From Hymenobacter cellulosivorans (lineage in GTDB: Bacteria > Bacteroidota > Bacteroidia > Cytophagales > Hymenobacteraceae), in contig NZ_CP095049.1 in the NCBI RefSeq assembly GCF_022919135.1, positions 2,050,501-2,114,500 on the forward strand: DNA of 64,000 bases, read 5' to 3'. The first letter of the stretch is position 1. Each line of letters opens with the position of its first letter. Positions 35,999-45,117 of the stretch are shown here, piece by piece. The position numbers and the translations under genes were made by a program. The notes beneath the pieces were generated by a model. The model did not search any database. It saw nothing but the letters and a program-made list of their open reading frames with translations, and was not told where the DNA came from.

Positions 35999-37189
35999 TT
36001 AGCCCACACTTATACTTCTGCTGATGCCCAGCTCCAGGCCCCGGAGCTCGGCTAAGCCACGTAGGCGGCCGATGGCGGAGTAGCCGGGGTTCGTTTTCTT
36101 ATGCAAGTCGTCAAGCATCTGGTGGCCGTGGTCGGGGCGCATGGGCAGGCCCGTTTGGCGCTGCTGCATGATGCGTACCAACTCGCGCACCACGCTGTAC
36201 ATATCCACGTCACCTTCCAAGTGGTTGTCCTCGAAAAAGTCGCCCTCGGCATTGCGGCGGGTGCTGCGCAAATGGATAAAGTTGATCCGGTCGGCAAACT
36301 GGCGCACCATGGCGGGCAGGTCGTTGTCGGGGCGCACGCCGAAGGAGCCGGTGCAGAAGCAGAGGCCGTTGCTGGGCGAGGGCACCGCGTCAAACAAAGC
36401 CTGCACGTCGGCGGCGGTGCTTACCACCCGGGGCAAACCCAAAATGGGGTAGGGCGGGTCGTCGGGGTGAATAACCAGGTTGACGCCGCTGGCTTCGGCC
36501 ACGGGCACGACTTCCTGCAGAAAGTGAATCAGATTAGCCCGCAGCCGGGCGGCGTCCACGTTCTGGTAAGCGTCCAGGGCCTGCTGAAACTGCTGTAGCG
36601 TAAAGCTTTCCTCCGAGCCCGGCAGGCCGGCAATGATGTTGCGCTGCAAAAGCTGCTTTTCAGCTTCGCTCATGCCCTCGAAGCGGCGGCGGGCCTTGGC
36701 CAGCTCGTCATCCGAATATTCCTGCTCGGCGCCGCGGCGCTGCAGCTGCAGCACGTCGAAAGCCACGAAGGCGGCCCGCTCGAAGCGCAGGGCCCGGGAG
36801 CCATCTTCCACTTCATAGCTCAGGTCGGTACGGGTCCAGTCGAGCACGGGCATAAAGTTGTAGGTCACCGTGCCAATGCCGCAGCTCCCCAGGTTGCGCA
36901 GGCTCTCCTGGTAGTTTCGGATGTAGGTTTCGAAGCCCGTACTCTGGGTTTTGATGGCCTCGTGCACCGGCACGCTTTCTACCACGCTCCAGCGCAGGCC
37001 GGCTTGCTCAATGAGCTCCTTGCGTTGCTGAATTTCTTCGATGGGCCATACCTGGCCGTTGGGAATGTGGTGCAGGGCCGTGACGACGCCGGTACAGCCG
37101 GCCTGGCGGATATCGGCCAGACTGACCGGGTCCTGGGGGCCAAACCAGCGCATGGTTTGCTCCAGGGAATACTGCTTGTTCTGTTCCAT
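35999..37189 (-). CDS. uxuA: Mannonate dehydratase
   Basis: The 396-aa cytosolic protein (no signal peptide) carries UxuA signatures: [20 protein letters not shown] at the N-terminus, [38 protein letters not shown] and [12 protein letters not shown]. UxuA converts D-mannonate to 2-keto-3-deoxygluconate in hexuronate breakdown. It begins 12 bp after the short-chain dehydrogenase, which is likely the enzyme for the preceding step. A second copy is at 56911-58161 with the same motifs but a longer middle. The presence of uxuA shows that free glucuronate (via fructuronate), not only unsaturated uronate, is expected from this glycan. Confidence 0.95.
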   Translation of the reverse strand: MEQNKQYSLEQTMRWFGPQDPVSLADIRQAGCTGVVTALHHIPNGQVWPIEEIQQRKELIEQAGLRWSVVESVPVHEAIKTQSTGFETYIRNYQESLRNLGSCGIGTVTYNFMPVLDWTRTDLSYEVEDGSRALRFERAAFVAFDVLQLQRRGAEQEYSDDELAKARRRFEGMSEAEKQLLQRNIIAGLPGSEESFTLQQFQQALDAYQNVDAARLRANLIHFLQEVVPVAEASGVNLVIHPDDPPYPILGLPRVVSTAADVQALFDAVPSPSNGLCFCTGSFGVRPDNDLPAMVRQFADRINFIHLRSTRRNAEGDFFEDNHLEGDVDMYSVVRELVRIMQQRQTGLPMRPDHGHQMLDDLHKKTNPGYSAIGRLRGLAELRGLELGISRSISVG

Positions 37190-37201
37190 TGCTTTGTTGA
37201 G

Positions 37202-38017
37202 TTACACGCCGCCAAAGATGGAAAAACCGCCGTCCACGCAAATCATGGAGCCTGTTACGAAGCGCGAAGCGTCGCTGAGCAGCCATACCAGGGCACCCTT
37301 AAGCTCGTCGGGGTGACCGAAGCGCTTGAAGGGTGTCTGCTTGATAACCAGTTCGCCGCGGGCCGTGAAGCCGCCGTCGGGAGTTGTGAGCAGACTGCGG
37401 TTTTGCTCGGTCAGAAAAAAGCCGGGAGCCAGGGCATTCATGCGCAGCTTGTCGCCGTAGCGGTTGGCCATTTCCACCGCAAACCACTGGTTGTAGCAGT
37501 CCAGAGCGGCCTTGCCCATGTTGTAGCCCAGCACCTTGGTAATGGCCCGCTTCGAGTTCATCGACGAGATATTGACGATACTGCCCCGCTCGGATTCGGC
37601 AATGGCCTCGCCGAACACCTGGGTGGGCAGAATGGCACCCCATACGTTGAGCTCCATCACCCGCTTCATGCCGGCCAGGTTCATCTTGAACACGTCTTCC
37701 TCGGGCGCCAGCACGCCGTCGGCTCCGTTGCCGCCGGCCGCATTGACCAGCCCGTCGATGCGGCCGAAGGTTTGCATCATCAGCTGGCAGGCGGCGCGTA
37801 GCTGGTCTTCGTCCAGCACGTCGGCTACCAGGGCCAGGGCCCGGCCGCCGTTGGCGTTGATGGCCATGGCCCGCTCGTGGGCTACCTCGGCGTTGCGGCC
37901 CAGAATGCCCACGGTGCCGCCGGCCTCTACGATGCCGTCCAGAAACGACTGGCCCAGAATCCCGGTGCCACCAGTCACGACAATTACTTTATCCTGCAGG
38001 GAAAAACTCTCACTCAT
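37202..38017 (-). CDS. SDR family oxidoreductase, probable fructuronate/mannonate oxidoreductase
   Basis: The 271-aa protein has a classical short-chain dehydrogenase layout: TGGTGILG for NAD(P) binding, NAAGG, NISSMNS with the catalytic Ser, and the Y-x3-K pair in YNMGKAAL. Proteins like this are found next to uxuA in Bacteroidota and take the place of the UxuB-type long-chain enzyme, reducing fructuronate to mannonate. The 12-bp spacing to uxuA supports that role; the substrate is inferred from context. There is a second SDR gene beside the other uxuA (60353-61165), but the two proteins are not close. Confidence 0.88.
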   Translation of the reverse strand: MSESFSLQDKVIVVTGGTGILGQSFLDGIVEAGGTVGILGRNAEVAHERAMAINANGGRALALVADVLDEDQLRAACQLMMQTFGRIDGLVNAAGGNGADGVLAPEEDVFKMNLAGMKRVMELNVWGAILPTQVFGEAIAESERGSIVNISSMNSKRAITKVLGYNMGKAALDCYNQWFAVEMANRYGDKLRMNALAPGFFLTEQNRSLLTTPDGGFTARGELVIKQTPFKRFGHPDELKGALVWLLSDASRFVTGSMICVDGGFSIFGGV

Positions 38018-38059
38018 GATGTTTAGAAAAGACGCTGCCGCGCCGCAAAGAGGTTAGAT

Positions 38060-39262
38060 TCAAATAGCCCAGGGTGTACGAACGAAGTCCGGGTATTGGG
38101 CAAAAATCTGGTCGGCCTGTAGCTGGGGAAACTCAGGGCTGGCGCGGTTGTAAATCGTCAGAATAGCGTTGTTGCCGGATGGTACGGCGTCTTTGCGCTC
38201 CATTTGTTTTTCCTTGAGCAGGTAGGGCCGAAACCAGGCCACGGCCTGGCTTAAGCTGCGGCCCTCGGGGCTGGTGTAGTGCCACAAGTCCACGCCAGCT
38301 TTGGGAGCCAGCACGGCCAGCTGCAGCCAGCCTTGCAGGTTCATGCTCACGTAGTTCCAGGGCCGGGTGCGGGCCAGCTCCAGGGGCTGGGAGCCGTCGG
38401 CGGCAAACTGCACTGGCAGGCGGGGTAGGGTGTGGGTTTCGAGCGTACGGCGGGCCAACTCCTTGTTGCCAATGAAGAGGGCAAAGTCCACTACCTGCAC
38501 GTCGTGGAAGGTGCCGTGGTTGTTTTTGTTCTGGCCCTCTTCCTGCCCGATTTTGCTCGTGGTGAGCCACTGGGTGTATTGCGTATACCAGGTTTTCAGA
38601 TCCTTCACCAAGGCCGGCGTCACGCTTTTACTGCCGCTGAGCAAGGCCAGGGCGTCGGGGATGTAGACCAGGTGGCGGCTCTCGATGATGCCGAAGCTGC
38701 GCCCGTCGTTGGTGCCCGGAATGCCCTGCCCAAAGTTCAGGTTGGGATTCATGCGGGTAGCCGGGTCCAGAAACCAGACGCGCAGCAGCTTGGCCGCCTG
38801 AGTGGCGTACCTCTCATCCTGCGAGAAGTAATACCCTAAGGCCAAGTCCTGCACGTCGTGGCACAGGGCGGCCAGGTTTTCGTCGTCCTTCAGGGCCTTG
38901 GTTTCCGGGTTTACCAGGCCGTCTTTCTGCAGGTAGGGCTTGCCGTCGGGCTTGCTGGGGTCGGGCCACCAGTAGGGCGCTTGCGAGATGTAGTCGTGCT
39001 TGTCGCCGCTGGGCGGCACGCGCTGCTTGCTGGTCACGGTGTAGGGGCCGCGCTGCAGGGCTTGGTCAGCTTTGCTAAGCAGGCTTTTCATCTGCTGGGC
39101 TTCGGTAGCGCTGCCTTTTTGATAAGCGGTTTTATACGTGGCCAGGGCACTGGGGTCGAGGAGCAGAAATGGAGTCACCGGAGCCGCCTGCGCGGCTCCG
39201 GCTAGTGCTACGAGTATCGCCCCCACCAGCACCCCAAGCCATGGCTTGTGAGTTGTGCGCAT
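38060..39262 (-). CDS. Alginate-lyase-family protein (PL38/PL5-like)
   Basis: The 400-aa protein has a signal peptide (GVLVGAILVALAGAAQAA) and starts its mature part with the family's LLLDPSALATYKTAY. Motifs in order: YWWPDP (97-102), WFLDPATRMNPNLNFGQG (163-180), GRSFGIIESRH and NNHGTFHDVQ (His249). It shares YWWPDP, WFLDPAT and NNHGT with the locus gene at 26960-28156. It begins 3 bp after susD, so it is part of the first block of the operon, and is a likely first-acting lyase on the imported or surface-bound glycan. PL38 glucuronan lyase or PL5-like alginate lyase are the closest named possibilities. Confidence 0.87.
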   Translation of the reverse strand: MRTTHKPWLGVLVGAILVALAGAAQAAPVTPFLLLDPSALATYKTAYQKGSATEAQQMKSLLSKADQALQRGPYTVTSKQRVPPSGDKHDYISQAPYWWPDPSKPDGKPYLQKDGLVNPETKALKDDENLAALCHDVQDLALGYYFSQDERYATQAAKLLRVWFLDPATRMNPNLNFGQGIPGTNDGRSFGIIESRHLVYIPDALALLSGSKSVTPALVKDLKTWYTQYTQWLTTSKIGQEEGQNKNNHGTFHDVQVVDFALFIGNKELARRTLETHTLPRLPVQFAADGSQPLELARTRPWNYVSMNLQGWLQLAVLAPKAGVDLWHYTSPEGRSLSQAVAWFRPYLLKEKQMERKDAVPSGNNAILTIYNRASPEFPQLQADQIFAQYPDFVRTPWAI

Positions 39263-39265
39263 TCG

Positions 39266-40696
39266 TTAGAGTGAATAACCGTTGTTCTGCGTCAGGTTCG
39301 GATTCAGGATCATCTCGGGCTGCGGAATCGGGAAGAGAAAGTACCGGTCGTCGATGTCGCGGTTGAACACGGCTTTTTCGCGCTGCTTGAGGCGGTTGAG
39401 GCGCACCAAATCAAACCAGCGGTGGCCTTCCTGCACCAATTCCCAGGCCCGCTCGCGCACCAGCAAATCGACAAAGGCGTCTTTGGTCGTAACCTTGGCG
39501 GCGGGAATCGGGGCCAGGCCGGCCCGAACCCGTACGGCGTTGATGCCCTGGTACTTGGTGGCGTCGCCGGCGTTCAGCGCGTTCAGAGCTTCCGACTGCA
39601 ACAGCAGGATATCGGCGTAGCGAGTAATGAGGTAGTTGGTGCGGGCATCGTTGCCGATGCGCTTCTCGTCGCGAAACTTGTTGAAATAGTAGCGCGGCAG
39701 CGTGGTAGTGCCCGCCTGGTTGCTGATGTTCCAGGCCCGGCGCACGTCGTTGGCGGCGTAGGAGCGCACCAGGCTGTCTTCCACCGTGAAGGTGCCTAAG
39801 CCCGAAAGCTGGGAGGGCAAAAACTGCCGTACAATGATGCTGCCCGTGTTCGGGGGCAAGTCGAACTGAATGGAGAAGATGTGCTCAGGGCCGTTTTCCT
39901 TGTCGGGGTTGAATACGTCGCCGTACACCGGCAGCAGGCTGTAGAGCTTAGAGCCGATAACCCGGTTGCAGGCGTCAAGGCCGTTTTTGTTGTCGTCGCC
40001 CTGGGCGGCCTTGGTCGTGGCGCGGGTGATGTAGACCTTGGCCAGCAGAGCCGTGGCGGCCCCGCTCGACACCCGGCCTTTCTCGGTGGCCGCGATTTTG
40101 TCTTCGGTGTAGCAGTTGGCCTCGGCAAACTTTAGGTCTTCAATGATCTGCTCGTACACCTGAGCCAGGGGCGTGCGGGTGGGGCGCAAATCGTCGTTGG
40201 GGCCCTTCACCGTAGCCAGTACCAGGGGCACGTCGCCGAAGCAGCGCACCAGGTCGAAGTAGCCCATGGCGCGCAGGAAGCGGGCATTGCCCACGATGTT
40301 GTTGCGGCGGGCCACGTCCATGCTGATGCCGGGCACCTTCTCAATGACGTCGTTGGCCCGGTTAATCATGCGGTAGGTGTTGGTCCACCAGCTGTTGATT
40401 TCCGTGTTGGTCGGCGTGAAGGTAAAGCGCGAGAGTTGGGCCCGCTCGTCGGTGGCCGAGCCCACGCGGATCAGGTCGGCGGGCAGCTCGGTTATTTGCC
40501 AGCCGGTGCGGCCGAAGTAGGTTTGGGGCAGCAAGGCGTTGAACACGCCGTTGAGGCCGGCTACGGCGTCGCCCTCATTTTGGTAGAAATTTTCGCTCGA
40601 CAGAAAGTCGTAGGGCTTTTCCTCCAGGAACTTCTCGCACGAGGCGAGGCCCAGACCCAGGGAAAGCAGGCTTATAAGCAGGATAGACTTTTTCAT
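39266..40696 (-). CDS. SusD-family glycan-binding lipoprotein
   Basis: The start is the ATG at 40696, which gives a lipoprotein signal (LLISLLSLGLGLASC, Cys near 20); a longer frame overlaps the end of susC. The 476-aa product has the RagB/SusD pattern: an N-terminal FLEEKPYDFLSSENFY, helical TPR-like repeats (NIVGNARFLRAMGYFDLVRCFGDVPL is the family's central signature, shortened here as RFLRAMGYFDLVRCFGDVPL) and a C-terminal RERAWELVQEGHRWFDLVRL with FPIPQPEMILNPNLTQN. It forms the surface lid of the SusC transporter encoded 28 bp upstream. It binds the oligosaccharide taken up by the locus. Confidence 0.95.
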   Translation of the reverse strand: MKKSILLISLLSLGLGLASCEKFLEEKPYDFLSSENFYQNEGDAVAGLNGVFNALLPQTYFGRTGWQITELPADLIRVGSATDERAQLSRFTFTPTNTEINSWWTNTYRMINRANDVIEKVPGISMDVARRNNIVGNARFLRAMGYFDLVRCFGDVPLVLATVKGPNDDLRPTRTPLAQVYEQIIEDLKFAEANCYTEDKIAATEKGRVSSGAATALLAKVYITRATTKAAQGDDNKNGLDACNRVIGSKLYSLLPVYGDVFNPDKENGPEHIFSIQFDLPPNTGSIIVRQFLPSQLSGLGTFTVEDSLVRSYAANDVRRAWNISNQAGTTTLPRYYFNKFRDEKRIGNDARTNYLITRYADILLLQSEALNALNAGDATKYQGINAVRVRAGLAPIPAAKVTTKDAFVDLLVRERAWELVQEGHRWFDLVRLNRLKQREKAVFNRDIDDRYFLFPIPQPEMILNPNLTQNNGYSL

Positions 40697-40724
40697 CTCA
40701 GGTGGGAGTGCTGCAGTGGGTGGT

Positions 40725-43700
40725 TTAGAAGCCAATCTTAAGGCCGGCCGTGAAGCTGCGGGTGCTCGGGAAGGCGTTGTAGTCGGTGTTCAGGCTCAGG
40801 TTGTCGCGGCCGAAGGAGTTTACTTCGGGGTCGTAGCCGGTGTAGTTGGTGATGGTCACCAGGTTCTGGGCCGTCACGTACACGCTGGCCTGCTTGAGCA
40901 CCTTGCTGAATTTGGGCAGGGCGTAGCTCAGGGTCACGGTTTTGAGGCGCACGAAGCTGCCGTCTTCCAGCACGTCGCTCACGATGCCGGTGCTGCGGCG
41001 GATGGTGCTGCCGGCCCGCGGAATGTTGGTATCGGTGTTCTCGGGCGTCCAGCGGTCCACCACGGTTTTAAGTTTGTTGGTGGTCGTGATGCCCGATTCG
41101 AGTTCGTAGCGGTTCAGGTTCAGTACGTTGGAGCCCTGCACGCCCTGGATGAAGATGTTGAGGCTAAAGCCGCCCGTGCTGAAGGTGTTGGTTACGCCGT
41201 AAATAAAGTCGGGCTGGGCGCGGCCGATAATCACTCGGTCGGCGGCGGTAATGGCCTTGTCGCCGTTCTGATCCACGTAGCGCGGGTCGCCGGGGCGCAC
41301 CCCGGTGCGGCCGGCCGCCTTGATTTCATCTTCCGTCTGCCACAGGCCGTCGAACTGGTAGCCGTAGAACGAGCCGATGGGCTCACCTTCCCGCAGAATG
41401 CTGGTGTTGCCCAGGCCCGCGCCCACAAACAGGCTGGAGCTGGAGGCGCCCACCGGCAGTTCGGTCACGCTGTAGAGGTCGAGCACCTTGTTGCGGTTGA
41501 GCGAGAAGTTCAGGTTGGTTTTCCAGCCAAAGGCCTTGGTGTCGAAGTTGGTCGTGTTTAAAGCAAACTCGAAACCCTTGTTTTCCACGCTGCCCGCGTT
41601 GAGCAGGATGTCGCCGTAGCCGGTGGTGCGGGGCGTGGCCACACGCAAGAGCAGGTCGGTGGTTTTCTTGTAATACGCGTCGGCTGTAATGGAAATGCGG
41701 TTTTCCAGGAAGGCTACATCGATGCCTACGTTAGAGGCCGCCGTCGATTCCCAGCGCAGGTCGGGGTTACGGATGTTGGCCGGCACCAGGCCCACCAGGC
41801 GGGTCGTGCCGGCGGCGTAGGAACCCACGTCGTAGCGGGCCAGGCTCTGGTAGTTGTTGATTTCCTGGTTGCCAGTCACGCCGTAGCCCACGCGCAGCTT
41901 CAGGTCGCTCAGGGCGGTGAAGTCCTTCATGAAAGGCTCGTCGATAAGCCGGTAGGCAAAGGCCGCCGAGGGGAAGTAGCCCCACTTGTTGTTTTTGCCG
42001 AAGCGCGAGGACCCATCAGCCCGCATGGTCACGGTAAACAGGTATTTCTCGAACAGGCGGTAATTGACGCGGCCAAAGTACGAGGCTAGCGTGTTGGTGT
42101 AGCGGCCCGAGTTGGGCGTCTGAATGTTGGCGCCCAACGCCAGGTTGTCGGAGCCCAGCGTGTTGGTAAAGAAGTTGTTAACGGCAGAGTTGAAGTCGTT
42201 GCCGTAGAACTGCTGCTCCGAGAGGCCTACTACCACGTTCAGAGCGTTGTCGGGGTTGAGCTTCTTGTCGTAGGTCAGCGTATTTTCGTTCAGCCAGCTG
42301 TAGCGGTTCTGCTGCGTGCGGTTGGCCGAACCACCGGTGAGGCGGCCCAAAAACACGTCCGAGGGGCGGTACCCGTCGATTTGCAGATTGTTGTAATCCA
42401 GGCCGCCACTGATGCGCAGGGTCAGGCCGGGCAGCAGCTCGTAGTTGGCCGCCACGTTAAACAGACCCCGGGCCGTAGTGCGCTGGTCTTTCACCTTTTC
42501 GGCAAAGGCTACCGGGTTGCCCACATCTTCCACGTAGGGCAGGGGCGTGTTGGAATAGGTATAGTTGCCGTTTTCGTCGCGCACCGGGTTGATGGGGTTG
42601 AAGCGCAGGGCGTCGAGCAGGGCCCCGCCGAAGGAGCCGCCTTGGGAGTTCACGAAGGCCCGCTTCTCGAAGGTGCCAGCCACTTGGCTCGAAAAGTTGA
42701 AGCTGAGCTTCTGGCTGATTTTCTTGTCCAGATTCAGGCGCACCGTGCCGCGCTTGAAGCCCGAGTTAAGGATGATGCCTTCCTGGTCGAAAAAGTTGAA
42801 GCTTAGGTTGTAGCGCGTTTCCTCCGTGCCGCCGTTGAAGCCGAGCTGATAGTTGCTCAGGCGGGCCGGGCGCAGAATGGCGTCCTGCCAGTCGGTGCCT
42901 TCGCCCAGAGCATCAATCTGCTCCTGGGTGTAGGGCTGGGGGAGGGTCTGGGAGCCGGCATTCACATCATTGAGGTAGCTGGCAAACTCCCGGGCATTCA
43001 TCAGCTCGTACTTGTGGCGCACGATCTGCACGCCGGTGTAAGCCTCAACGTTGATGGTACCCTTACCGACCTTGCCCTTCTTGGTGGTGATGAGCACCAC
43101 GCCATTGGCGCCGCGGGAGCCGTAAATGGCCGTGGCCGAAGCGTCCTTGAGCACCTCGATGCTCTCGATGTCACTGGGGTTGATGGAGTTCAAATCTCCA
43201 GCGCCAGGAAAGCCGTCGACCACGAACAGCGGCTCGTTGCCGGTGTTGATGGAGTTGGTGCCCCGGATGCGAATGGAAACGTTTCCGCCCGGCTCCGAAT
43301 TCGTTTGCGTAACCTGCACGCCACTCACTCGGCCCTGCAGAATCTGGTCGGCGCGGGCAATAGGCGTTTCGGCCACCTGCTCGGCCGAAATGGAGGCCAC
43401 CGAACCGGTGATGTCGCGCTTGCGCTGGGTGCCGTAGCCCACTACTACCACGTCGTTGAGCTCGGTGGTTTTCTCGCGCAGTTGCACCGTCGGCACCGTG
43501 CCGTTGTCGCCCACGCGAGCTTCAAACGGCTCAAAGCCGACAAAGGAAAAAACCAGTGTAGGGTTGCCGTCAGCGGGCAGGGGCAGGCTAAAGCGGCCGT
43601 CGGGGTCGGTGGCCGTGCCGGTGGTGGTGCCCTTGATAACGACTGACACGCCGGGCAGCGGCGTGCGGTCGGTAGCGTTGAGCACCTGGCCGGTTACTTG

Positions 43701-43772
43701 GCGGTTTTGGGCGAAGGCCGGCACGGTTACGGCCACGGCCAGCGGCACCAGAATGGGTAGGAGTTTTTGCAT
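40725..43772 (-). CDS. SusC-family TonB-dependent receptor
   Basis: The 1015-aa protein has a signal peptide (LPILVPLAVAVTVPAFAQ), a carboxypeptidase-regulatory-like domain (VTGQVLNATDRTPLPGVSVV), the TonB-box-type segment DVVVVGYGTQRKRDITGSV, a plug (ILQGRVSGVQVTQ, RIRGTNSINTGNEPLFVVDG, LKDASATAIYGSRGANGVVL) and a barrel ending in an aromatic (TAGLKIGF). Together with SusD it imports oligosaccharides across the outer membrane. It is the first gene of the minus-strand uronate locus, with a LacI-type operator about 75 bp upstream and a divergent LacI-family gene. Confidence 0.96.
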   Translation of the reverse strand: MQKLLPILVPLAVAVTVPAFAQNRQVTGQVLNATDRTPLPGVSVVIKGTTTGTATDPDGRFSLPLPADGNPTLVFSFVGFEPFEARVGDNGTVPTVQLREKTTELNDVVVVGYGTQRKRDITGSVASISAEQVAETPIARADQILQGRVSGVQVTQTNSEPGGNVSIRIRGTNSINTGNEPLFVVDGFPGAGDLNSINPSDIESIEVLKDASATAIYGSRGANGVVLITTKKGKVGKGTINVEAYTGVQIVRHKYELMNAREFASYLNDVNAGSQTLPQPYTQEQIDALGEGTDWQDAILRPARLSNYQLGFNGGTEETRYNLSFNFFDQEGIILNSGFKRGTVRLNLDKKISQKLSFNFSSQVAGTFEKRAFVNSQGGSFGGALLDALRFNPINPVRDENGNYTYSNTPLPYVEDVGNPVAFAEKVKDQRTTARGLFNVAANYELLPGLTLRISGGLDYNNLQIDGYRPSDVFLGRLTGGSANRTQQNRYSWLNENTLTYDKKLNPDNALNVVVGLSEQQFYGNDFNSAVNNFFTNTLGSDNLALGANIQTPNSGRYTNTLASYFGRVNYRLFEKYLFTVTMRADGSSRFGKNNKWGYFPSAAFAYRLIDEPFMKDFTALSDLKLRVGYGVTGNQEINNYQSLARYDVGSYAAGTTRLVGLVPANIRNPDLRWESTAASNVGIDVAFLENRISITADAYYKKTTDLLLRVATPRTTGYGDILLNAGSVENKGFEFALNTTNFDTKAFGWKTNLNFSLNRNKVLDLYSVTELPVGASSSSLFVGAGLGNTSILREGEPIGSFYGYQFDGLWQTEDEIKAAGRTGVRPGDPRYVDQNGDKAITAADRVIIGRAQPDFIYGVTNTFSTGGFSLNIFIQGVQGSNVLNLNRYELESGITTTNKLKTVVDRWTPENTDTNIPRAGSTIRRSTGIVSDVLEDGSFVRLKTVTLSYALPKFSKVLKQASVYVTAQNLVTITNYTGYDPEVNSFGRDNLSLNTDYNAFPSTRSFTAGLKIGF

Positions 43773-43845
43773 GATGGGTGCGGCTTTGGGGGGAATCAGA
43801 GCGGTAATCTCTGCAAAGTCCGCGTGCTTAAAATGCCCGACCGGT

Positions 43846-43870
43846 AGGTTTATTTACGTAAACGTTTACG
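43846..43870. promoter_or_regulatory. LacI-type operator before susC, copy 1
   Basis: GTAAACGTTTAC (43858-43869) is a perfect 12-bp palindrome of the LacI-family type, overlapping a second palindrome TTTACGTAAA (43854-43863). It lies between susC and the divergent regulator at 44101. The 25 bp match the site at 25429-25453 at 23 positions. Confidence 0.7.
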
Positions 43871-44020
43871 GAGCTTTCAGCCAGTGCAGCTTTAAAAAGT
43901 GTAGGAATAGCGCTATATACTATAGGGTTAAATGCTGTTGATTACCAGAATGATAAGTGAAGCAAAGAGAGCCCGGGGCAGCACTGTACAGGAGCCGTAC
44001 GCGGGTCGAGGAACCGAAAA

Positions 44021-44044
44021 AGTTACGTAACTCCCACCTAGGTG
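44021..44044. promoter_or_regulatory. Two palindromes before the LacI gene
   Basis: AGTTACGTAACT (44021-44032) and CACCTAGGTG (44035-44044) are perfect palindromes of 12 and 10 bp, 57 bp before the regulator's start. TTACGTAA occurs also inside the susC operator (43855) and after the regulator gene (45183), suggesting one or more dimeric regulators bind here. Confidence 0.4.
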
Positions 44045-44100
44045 AGTGTTGACCCACTCCAGTCGTTTCGTTCCCAAAAACAACCTGCCTAGATTGAGCC

Positions 44101-45117
44101 ATGAAACCCATCAATCTGAAGAAGCTTGCCCAGGAGTTGAACCTGTCGGTGGCTACCGTTTCGCGGGCACTCAACGACCGGTACGACATCTCGCAGCCCA
44201 CCAAAGACCGGGTGCGGGCCTTGGCCAACAAGCTCAACTATGAGCCCAACCCGTACGCCAGCAGTCTGCGACGCCAGAAAAGCAAAACCATTGGTGTCGT
44301 AATCCCGGAAGTGGCCAACCACTTCTTTTCCTTAGCCATCAACGGCATTGAGGAAGTGGCCCGCCACAACAATTACCATGTGCTGATTTACCTGACCCAC
44401 GAGGATTACCAGCGCGAACTGGCTATGGCCCGCCTGCTGGCCAGCGGCCGCGTAGATGGCGTGCTGCTGTCAGTGGCCAGCGAGAGCGAGGACTTCGGCC
44501 ACCTGGAGTTTCTGCGGGAGCGGGGCATTCCCATCGTGTTTTTCGATAGAGTCTACGACGAGATGCCCACGGCCAAGGTCACCACCGACGACTACGAAAG
44601 CGGCTACCGTGCCACCGAGCACCTGCTTGAAGCCGGCTGCCGCACTGTTGCTCACCTCACCGTGTCGCAGAACCTCTCCATTGGCCGCCGCCGCAAGGAA
44701 GGCTACATTCAGGCCCTGACCGACCGGGGCATCACCTACGACGAAAGCCTGGTGCTGCTGGCCCAGGAAACCAAGGCCCAGGACATCAGCCGGATTCAGC
44801 AACTGCTGACTGAGCGGCCGGAAGTCGACGGGATTTTTGCCTCCGTTGAAAGTCAGGCTACCAACAGCTACGAGGCTTGCCGCAACCTGGGCCGCACCAT
44901 TCCCGGCGACATTAAGATTATCGGATTTTCGAACCTGGAAATTGCTTCCCTGCTGCAGCCAGCTCTTACGACCATTACCCAACCCGCTTACTCAATTGGT
45001 AAGGAAGCGGCCAAAATTCTCTTTCAGGCCATCAGCAAAAATCGGGTCATCTCACCGGCCCAAAGTCTGGTGCTGAAGTCGGAGCTGGTAGTGCGCGCCT
45101 CAACTTTAGGAGGCTAA
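44101..45117 (+). CDS. LacI-family transcriptional regulator of the uronate locus
   Basis: The 338-aa protein has the LacI helix-turn-helix at residues 5-24 (LKKLAQELNLSVATVSRALN) and hinge helix region (YASSLRRQKSKTIGVV), followed by a periplasmic-binding-type sensor domain (HFFSLAINGIEEVARHNNYH, IPIVFFDRV, DGIFA, IIGFSN). It is divergent from susC across a gap with a palindrome of LacI-operator type and therefore most likely the local repressor or activator, responding to a sugar of the pathway, as is known for LacI proteins beside uxu genes. Effector identity is not visible. Confidence 0.93.
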   Translation: MKPINLKKLAQELNLSVATVSRALNDRYDISQPTKDRVRALANKLNYEPNPYASSLRRQKSKTIGVVIPEVANHFFSLAINGIEEVARHNNYHVLIYLTHEDYQRELAMARLLASGRVDGVLLSVASESEDFGHLEFLRERGIPIVFFDRVYDEMPTAKVTTDDYESGYRATEHLLEAGCRTVAHLTVSQNLSIGRRRKEGYIQALTDRGITYDESLVLLAQETKAQDISRIQQLLTERPEVDGIFASVESQATNSYEACRNLGRTIPGDIKIIGFSNLEIASLLQPALTTITQPAYSIGKEAAKILFQAISKNRVISPAQSLVLKSELVVRASTLGG

